Assembly: GCA_041913505.1 (NCBI GenBank)
Contig: JAYSFC010000073.1
Span: 1 to 18,262, forward strand
Source of the DNA: JAYSFC01 sp041913505
GTDB lineage: Bacteria > Pseudomonadota > Gammaproteobacteria > Burkholderiales > Burkholderiaceae_C
Direction of reading: 5' to 3'
Length of the DNA: 18,262 nucleotides
Made by a program: the position numbers and the translations under genes. This document shows positions 13,585-18,262 of this stretch, piece after piece; positions within the stretch are counted from its first letter, which is position 1; each line of letters begins with the position of its first letter. Below the pieces are notes generated by a model. The model did not search any database, had not been told where the DNA came from, and saw nothing but the letters and a program-made list of their open reading frames with translations.

Positions 13585-13989
13585 GAGGTTCAGGCTGCGC
13601 TGACCGGCCACCATGGGCAGGCGCAGGCGCTGCGCCGGCGGAAAGGTCTCGCGTAGCTCGGGCGGCAGGCCGCGCGTTTCGGCACCGAACACGAGCCAAT
13701 CGCCGCGCTGGAACCCGGTTTCATACACGGACTGCGCGCCATGCGTGGTCATCGCGAACATGCGCGCAGGGTCGGGGTGCTCGGTGCGCAGGAAGGTAGT
13801 CCACCCCGGATGGCGCAGCACCCGGGTGTACTCGTGGTAGTCGAGCCCCGCGCGGCGCATGAGGCGGTCTTCCATCGAGAACCCCAGGGGCTCGATCAGG
13901 TGGAGCGTGCATCCCGTGTTGGCGGCCAGCCGGATGATGTTGCCGGTGTTGGGGGGAATTTCGGGCTCGACCAGAACGATATGGAACAT
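13525..13989 (-). CDS. trmL: tRNA (cytidine(34)-2'-O)-methyltransferase TrmL
   Basis: This 154-residue SPOUT methyltransferase modifies the wobble base of certain leucine tRNAs using SAM. It starts FHIVLVEPEIPPNTGNIIRL and has LVFGAETRGLP at 99-109. The trefoil-knot signature is LPMVAGQRSLNLSNAVAV at 124-141. Length equals that of typical TrmL, with no N-terminal RNA-binding extension. It follows comF on the same strand with 48 bases between them, so the two are probably co-transcribed. Its last 60 bases overlap the 3' end of the convergent LysR gene. Confidence 0.96.
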   Translation of the reverse strand: MFHIVLVEPEIPPNTGNIIRLAANTGCTLHLIEPLGFSMEDRLMRRAGLDYHEYTRVLRHPGWTTFLRTEHPDPARMFAMTTHGAQSVYETGFQRGDWLVFGAETRGLPPELRETFPPAQRLRLPMVAGQRSLNLSNAVAVTVFEAWRQNSFMA

Positions 13990-14037
13990 GGCGCGTATTG
14001 TGGCGTGGCACGGGCCCGCGAGGCGTATCCGTGTGCA

Positions 14038-14748
14038 TCAATCGGCCGGCGTGCGCGCCAGCACCACGGCGTCCACGCGCGCGGCGCCGGCCTGCCGCAG
14101 CACAGCTGCGGCCGCTTGCAGCGTGGCGCCCGTGGTCATCACGTCGTCGACCAGCACCACGCGGCGCTCCCGCAGCCGGTCCGCGTGCAGGGGCTCCACC
14201 GCGAAACTGCCCTGCAGGTTGCGCAAGCGGGCCGCGCGCCCGAGTCCGCTTTGAGGCGCGGTGTGGCGCAGGCGCAGCAGCAGCGCGGCATCCACCTTGG
14301 GCGCGGCCAGCGCGCGGGCCAGTTGCAGGGCCTGGTTGAAGCCGCGCTCGCGCAGGCGCTGCGGTGCCAGGGGGATGGGCAGAACGAGATCGGCGGCGTC
14401 GAGCGTGGGCTCCACCCAGGGCGTGCTGCGCAGCAAGGTGGCCAGTGCGCCGGCCCAGCCCGGGTCGCCCCGGAACTTGAACTCGGCGATCGCGCCGGCC
14501 CAGGGGTAGCCATAGTCCACCGCGGCATGGCAGGCGTCGAGCCCCAGCGGATGGCGCAGGCAGGCACCGCACTGCACCACTCCAGGCGGTACGGCGATCG
14601 CGCAGGTGCTGCAGCGCGGGCGGGGCGGGGCAAAGCGGCGGGCGCAGTCGTCGCAGACGCGCCGCGCGGGCCATGCATGGCAGACCGCGCACTGGCTGGG
14701 CACTGACCGCAGCGCCCGTGAAATCCCTGCCGACCACTGGTGGAGCAT
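14038..14748 (-). CDS. comF: ComF family phosphoribosyltransferase-like protein
   Basis: This 236-residue protein has an N-terminal zinc-ribbon region with cysteine pairs C20/C23, C32/C35, C46/C49 and C60/C63. The body is a phosphoribosyltransferase fold: LVLPIPLAPQRLRERGFNQA, then LVDDVMTTGAT at 199-209 as the PRPP-binding loop. ComF proteins are linked to DNA uptake in competent bacteria, but the gene is kept widely in non-competent species too. The start is put at the ATG at 14748 (MLHQWSAGISRAL), since family members begin shortly before the first cysteines. An ATG at 14775 would add nine residues and overlap the divergent gene's start codon. No Shine-Dalgarno precedes it. trmL follows. 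Confidence 0.9.
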   Translation of the reverse strand: MLHQWSAGISRALRSVPSQCAVCHAWPARRVCDDCARRFAPPRPRCSTCAIAVPPGVVQCGACLRHPLGLDACHAAVDYGYPWAGAIAEFKFRGDPGWAGALATLLRSTPWVEPTLDAADLVLPIPLAPQRLRERGFNQALQLARALAAPKVDAALLLRLRHTAPQSGLGRAARLRNLQGSFAVEPLHADRLRERRVVLVDDVMTTGATLQAAAAVLRQAGAARVDAVVLARTPAD

Positions 14749-14754
14749 GGACTC

Positions 14755-14762
14755 AATATACT
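14755..14762. promoter_or_regulatory. Shared TATA core of the comF / BioC-like divergent promoter
   Basis: AATATACT at 14755-14762 reads TATACT on the plus strand (14757-14762) and TATATT on the minus strand (14755-14760), each a 5/6 match to a -10. Start codons of the two genes are only 25 bases apart, so both promoters must overlap here or lie inside the opposite gene. Neither side has a convincing -35. Confidence 0.45.
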
Positions 14763-14773
14763 CGCCACGGCCC

Positions 14774-15679
14774 ATGTCCGAGCTTCTTCCCCCCACCATT
14801 GATCCCGCGGCCGCCGCACGCTGGCACGCCGCCGCTCCCGCCCTGTCCCCCTGGCTCCACGAAGAAGTGGCGCGCCGCATGCAGGATCGGCTGCAGTGGA
14901 TCCGGCAGGCGCCCGCGGCGTGGTGCGACTGGGAGCCTGTGCGTGGCGGGATCGCGGGGCATGCGCTGATCGCTCAGCGCTACCCGCAGGCCGAGTGCAC
15001 GGTCTTCGAGGCACCGGCCCGCGAGGCGGCCGCCCGCGAGGCCCTGGACCCGAAGTGGTGGAGCATGGCGCATTGGCGTGGCGCACGGCCACGCTTCGGG
15101 TTGCCGGCAGAAGGCAGCGTGCAGATGCTCTGGGCCAACATGGCTCTGCACACGGTGGCCGACCCGCAGGCGCTGATCGCGCAGTGGCACCGCGCCATCG
15201 CGGTGGATGGCTACCTCATGTTTTCGTGCCTGGGACCCGACACCGTGCGCGAACTGCATGCGCTGTACCGTGACCTGGGCTGGCCGCCGGCCGGCCATGC
15301 CTTCACCGACATGCATGACTGGGGCGACATGCTCGTGCAGTCCGGCTTTGCGGAGCCCGTAATGGACATGGAGCGCATCACGCTGACCTTCGCCACGCCC
15401 GCGCGGGCATTGCAGGAGCTGCGCGAGCTCGGGGCCAACCTGCACCCGCAGCGTTTTGCGGGGCTTCGGGGCCGCCGTTGGCGGGCACGCCTGGAAGGGG
15501 CCATGGCCGAGCGCCTGGCCGATCCGCAGCACGAAGGGCAGATCGCCTTCACGTTCGAGATCGTTTACGGCCACGCTTTCAAGCCGGCGCCTCGCGTGCG
15601 CGTGAGCCAGAGCAGCGCCGTTTCGCTACAGGATATGCGCGCAATGTTGCGCGGGCGCCCTCATTCAAACCCAGAGTGA
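14774..15679 (+). CDS. BioC-like class I SAM methyltransferase, atypical motif I
   Basis: This 301-residue protein resembles malonyl-ACP O-methyltransferase (BioC) of biotin synthesis. Matching blocks are MLWANMALHTVADPQALIAQ at 118-137, DGYLMFSCLGPDTVREL at 145-161, FTDMHDWGDMLVQSGFAEPV at 177-196 and a late FTFEIVYGHAF at 259-269. Where a methyltransferase normally has the glycine-rich SAM motif (VLDLGCGTG), this one reads WCDWEPVRGGIAGH at 50-63, so catalysis or cofactor use may differ. The ATG at 14774 is chosen because the N-terminus from here is BioC-like and a start further upstream would run through comF. No Shine-Dalgarno is seen. No other bio gene lies in the window. Confidence 0.8.
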   Translation: MSELLPPTIDPAAAARWHAAAPALSPWLHEEVARRMQDRLQWIRQAPAAWCDWEPVRGGIAGHALIAQRYPQAECTVFEAPAREAAAREALDPKWWSMAHWRGARPRFGLPAEGSVQMLWANMALHTVADPQALIAQWHRAIAVDGYLMFSCLGPDTVRELHALYRDLGWPPAGHAFTDMHDWGDMLVQSGFAEPVMDMERITLTFATPARALQELRELGANLHPQRFAGLRGRRWRARLEGAMAERLADPQHEGQIAFTFEIVYGHAFKPAPRVRVSQSSAVSLQDMRAMLRGRPHSNPE

Positions 15680-15716
15680 GTCAAGTGGTACTAACCTGTC
15701 AATGATCTGAAACAAG

Positions 15717-15734
15717 GCAGGCTACAATTCCTGC
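15717..15734 (+). promoter_or_regulatory. Candidate promoter with embedded inverted repeat before the DUF2244 gene
   Basis: TACAAT at 15723-15728 is a 5/6 match to a -10. It is enclosed by GCAGG (15717-15721) and CCTGC (15730-15734), arms separated by 8 bases. The position, about 75 bases before the next start codon and after the methyltransferase stop at 15679, suits a promoter for the DUF2244-cox region. No good -35 is visible, so the strength is uncertain and regulator binding to the arms is only possible. Confidence 0.4.
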
Positions 15735-15805
15735 AGAAAATTTGGACTTCTCCCGGTGCGACGTTGGAATCGCGCCCCAGGGAAGAGGCCTATGGATGGG
15801 GACAA

Positions 15806-16282
15806 GTGACGGGCTTAACGTTTCGTTTTGCCAGGGTATCGGGCCAGCGGATTGACTGGTGCTCAGCACGCAGCAGTCCATGGTCCCTGGCGCAGCTTGC
15901 CTGCGCGTACCTGTTGTTCTGCCTGTTCTCATTCGCCGCGGCCTCGGCGCTCTGGTTGCGCGGTATCCACATCGCCTTGTCTGTGGCGGGCTTTTGCATG
16001 ACGGCCGCGGGCTGGGGCCTGGTGGTCTTTGGCCGCCATGCGAAGGACGCGGAAACGATTTCCCTGCAAGGCTCGCGCCTCGTGGTGGAGCGCGAGACCG
16101 CGGGCCGCAAGGAGCGCTCCGAATTTGACCGAAGCTGGGTTCACGTCGAGCCCAAGGCCTGCGATCGTTCTCTGATCATGGTGTCGGCGCAAGGGCGGTC
16201 GGTGGAGGTGGGGCGCTATGTGCGTCCCGAGCTCCGGCAGGCCTTGGCGTCAGAGATCCGCATGGCTTTGCGCACGGCCTGA
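15806..16282 (+). CDS. DUF2244 membrane protein next to the cytochrome oxidase genes
   Basis: This 158-residue protein has two predicted membrane helices (about 28-50 and 54-76) and a C-terminal cytoplasmic part. That part has the DUF2244 signature: SWVHVEP at 110-116 and VGRYVRPELRQALASEIRMAL at 135-155, with the preceding LVVERETAGRKE. Function is unknown, but the family is often encoded beside cox genes in alpha- and betaproteobacteria, and coxB follows after 57 bases. The GTG at 15806 is preferred, since MTGLTFRF is a family-like start and GGGG at 15798-15801 lies upstream. An in-frame TTG at 15764 would add 14 residues. A five-codon ORF (15792-15809) overlaps the GTG. Confidence 0.82.
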   Translation: MTGLTFRFARVSGQRIDWCSARSSPWSLAQLACAYLLFCLFSFAAASALWLRGIHIALSVAGFCMTAAGWGLVVFGRHAKDAETISLQGSRLVVERETAGRKERSEFDRSWVHVEPKACDRSLIMVSAQGRSVEVGRYVRPELRQALASEIRMALRTA

Positions 16283-16339
16283 CCCCACGCAGGTGTGCCA
16301 AGGGATTGGTAATTTGAGGCTTAGAAGTAAGTGAGAACT

Positions 16340-17509
16340 ATGAAGAGCATTTCCAACAAGCTGGCTTCTCTGCTGCTGACTGCCGGTGCATGGGTGGGCA
16401 CCGCGGCCTACGCCGTCCAAGACCTGCCGGGAGGCCCTGCGGTTAATCAGCTGAACCTGCACCCACCGGTGACCAAGATTGCGCAAGAGCAGCATTTCCT
16501 GCATTGGATGATGCTGATCATCTGTACGGTGATCTTCATCGGCGTGTTCGCGGTGATGTTCTATTCGATCTGGAAGCACCGCAAGTCGCGCGGTGCCAAG
16601 GCCGCCAATTTCCACGAGTCCGTCACCGTTGAAGTGGTATGGACCATCGTTCCCTTCGTCATCGTCATCCTTATGGCGCTGCCGGCCACCAAGGTGCTCG
16701 TGGCCCAGAAGGACACCACCAACGCCGATCTCACCGTGAAAGCCACCGGCTTCCAGTGGAAGTGGGGCTACGACTACATCAACGGCGAAGGCGAAGGCCT
16801 CTCCTATATCTCCACACTCGACAGCAGCCACCGCGCCATGTCCGACAGCGGCAAGGTGGCCGACGCGCCCGCCAACTACCTGCTGAAGGTCGACAACCCG
16901 CTGGTCGTGCCCGTCAACAAGAAAATCCGCGTGATCACCACCGCCAACGACGTGATCCACGCCTTCATGGTGCCGGCCTTCGGCATCAAGCAGGACGCGA
17001 TCCCCGGCTTTGTGCGCGACACCTGGTTCCGCGCCGAGAAAGTGGGCGACTACTACGGCCAGTGCGCCGAACTCTGCGGCAAGGAGCATGCCTACATGCC
17101 CATCCATGTAAAGGTGCTGTCGGAGAAGGATTATTCCGCCTGGGTGGCGAGCGAGAAGAAGAAGGCCGCCGCCAAGGCCGACGACCCCAATAAGGTCTGG
17201 ACGCTTGACGACATCCTCAAGCGCGGCGAAAAGGTCTACGCCGCCAACTGTGCCGCCTGCCACCAGGCCAACGGCAAGGGGGCGGGCCCCATCAAGCCAC
17301 TGGACGGCTCGGCCATCGTGCTCGACACCGACCACTCCAAGCAGCTGCAAGTGGTGCTCCACGGCGCGGCCAATGGCGCCATGCCCTCGTGGAAGGCGCT
17401 CAGCGATACGGACATCGCCGCGGTAGTGACCTACACCAAGAACAACTGGTCCAACAAGACGGGCCAGCTGGTGCAGCCGTCTGAAGTCGTGGCCCAGCGG
17501 GCCAAGTAA
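16340..17509 (+). CDS. coxB: Cytochrome c oxidase subunit II with fused cytochrome c domain (CoxB/CtaC)
   Basis: This 389-residue subunit of aa3/caa3-type oxidase accepts electrons from cytochrome c through its CuA centre. A signal peptide (about 1-25) is followed by two membrane helices, about 55-77 and 97-121. The CuA ligands are H207 (HAFMVPAFG), C242, E244, C246 and H250 (GQCAELCGKEHAYM), and M253. A fused C-terminal c-type cytochrome domain has C304-A-A-C307-H308 and probably M348 (GAMPSW) as the sixth haem ligand. The linker around 265-285 is rich in Lys and Ala. The ATG at 16340 fits the family better than a GTG three codons earlier. coxA follows after 35 bases. Confidence 0.96.
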   Translation: MKSISNKLASLLLTAGAWVGTAAYAVQDLPGGPAVNQLNLHPPVTKIAQEQHFLHWMMLIICTVIFIGVFAVMFYSIWKHRKSRGAKAANFHESVTVEVVWTIVPFVIVILMALPATKVLVAQKDTTNADLTVKATGFQWKWGYDYINGEGEGLSYISTLDSSHRAMSDSGKVADAPANYLLKVDNPLVVPVNKKIRVITTANDVIHAFMVPAFGIKQDAIPGFVRDTWFRAEKVGDYYGQCAELCGKEHAYMPIHVKVLSEKDYSAWVASEKKKAAAKADDPNKVWTLDDILKRGEKVYAANCAACHQANGKGAGPIKPLDGSAIVLDTDHSKQLQVVLHGAANGAMPSWKALSDTDIAAVVTYTKNNWSNKTGQLVQPSEVVAQRAK

Positions 17510-17544
17510 TCCTGTCCCCCGGCATTGAGATTGAGGAATCCAAG

Positions 17545-18262
17545 ATGAGCGCAGTTCTCGACAACCACGGGCACGCAGGCGGCCACGCACACGACGATCA
17601 CCACCACCACGCCCCCACGGGCTGGCGCCGCTGGGTGTTTGCCACCAACCACAAGGACATCGGCACGCTGTACCTGCTGTTCTCGTTCACCATGCTGATG
17701 GTGGGCGGGGTGCTGGCGTTGCTGATCCGTGCCGAGCTGTTCCAGCCCGGCCTGCAGCTCGTGAACCCCGAGCTGTTCAACCAGCTCACCACCATGCACG
17801 GCCTGATCATGGTGTTCGGCGCCATCATGCCGGCCTTCGTGGGTTTCGCGAACTGGATGATTCCGCTGCAAATCGGCGCGTCCGACATGGCCTTCGCGCG
17901 CATGAACAACTTCAGCTTCTGGCTGCTGATTCCGGCGGCCCTCATGCTCGTGGGCTCGTTTTTTATGCCCGGCGGCGCACCGGCCGCAGGCTGGACGCTC
18001 TATGCGCCGCTCACACTGCAGATGGGACCATCCATGGACGCGGGCATTTTTGCCATGCACATCATGGGTGCCAGCTCCATCATGGGCTCGATCAACATCA
18101 TCGTCACCATCCTGAACATGCGCGCGCCAGGCATGACGCTGATGAAAATGCCCATGTTCTGCTGGACCTGGCTGATCACCGCCTACCTGCTGATCGCCGT
18201 GATGCCCGTGCTGGCCGGCGCCATCACCATGACGCTGACCGACCGCCACTTCGGCACCAGCT
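17545..18262 (+). CDS. coxA: Cytochrome c oxidase subunit I (CoxA/CtaD), C-terminus outside window
   Basis: The frame is open from the ATG at 17545 to the window edge, giving 239 residues of the haem-copper oxidase catalytic subunit. RWVFATNHKDIGTLYLLFSF leads into the first membrane helix. H85 in TTMHGLIMVFG is the low-spin haem a ligand. GFANWMIPLQIGASDMAFAR and the helix leading to FCWTWLITAYLL follow. The copper B and haem a3 ligands would lie beyond the edge. The first 22 residues hold eight histidines, including four in a row at 19-22. GAGGAA at 17533-17538 supports the start. It is co-directional with coxB and probably in one operon. Confidence 0.96.
   Translation, partial: MSAVLDNHGHAGGHAHDDHHHHAPTGWRRWVFATNHKDIGTLYLLFSFTMLMVGGVLALLIRAELFQPGLQLVNPELFNQLTTMHGLIMVFGAIMPAFVGFANWMIPLQIGASDMAFARMNNFSFWLLIPAALMLVGSFFMPGGAPAAGWTLYAPLTLQMGPSMDAGIFAMHIMGASSIMGSINIIVTILNMRAPGMTLMKMPMFCWTWLITAYLLIAVMPVLAGAITMTLTDRHFGTS

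Overview
The window looks like chromosomal DNA of a high-GC betaproteobacterium, most likely family Comamonadaceae (Acidovorax/Alicycliphilus/Comamonas-like). The basis is the uniform GC-rich codon use, the catechol ortho-cleavage genes, a Bug/TctC-type binding protein, DUF4148 small exported proteins, a CoxB with a fused cytochrome c domain, and intergenic AGCTATCAAAA-type repeats. No rRNA, tRNA, CRISPR array, insertion sequence, phage gene or origin was seen, and no gene-free stretch exceeds about 220 bases.

Region 1 (1-7650) is the lower beta-ketoadipate pathway. An IclR-type regulator (minus strand, cut by the window edge) diverges from pcaI-pcaJ-pcaF-pcaD. After a 209-base gap with two hairpins come an SDR oxidoreductase, an AtoE-type short-chain acid transporter, catC and a Bug-family periplasmic binding protein. 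Together the enzymes take muconolactone to 3-oxoadipate enol-lactone (CatC), 3-oxoadipate (PcaD), 3-oxoadipyl-CoA (PcaI/J) and finally succinyl-CoA plus acetyl-CoA (PcaF). CatA, CatB, PcaB, PcaC and PcaGH are not in the window. A strong IclR-type operator sits between the regulator and pcaI.

Region 2 (7700-11727) is mixed housekeeping and accessory genes: a KefB/KefC-type cation:proton antiporter (minus), an RhtB/LysE exporter flanked by two copies of a family-type intergenic repeat, an orphan ParA-like ATPase, and a MaoC-type hydratase.

Region 3 (11734-12597) holds two tandem DUF4148 small exported proteins on the minus strand, ending at a textbook terminator with a UUCG tetraloop. They are divergent from a LysR regulator with an AT-rich promoter. 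The LysR gene runs 60 bases into trmL on the opposite strand.

Region 4 (13525-18262) holds comF-trmL (minus) divergent from a BioC-like methyltransferase with only 25 bases between start codons. A DUF2244 membrane protein and the start of the aa3-type cytochrome oxidase operon (coxB, then coxA running off the window) follow.

Most of the window is ordinary. The points worth a second look are the three-half-site IclR operator, the AtoE transporter inside a catechol-branch cluster, the very tight comF/bioC-like divergent promoter, the atypical SAM motif of that methyltransferase, and the start region of the DUF2244 gene.
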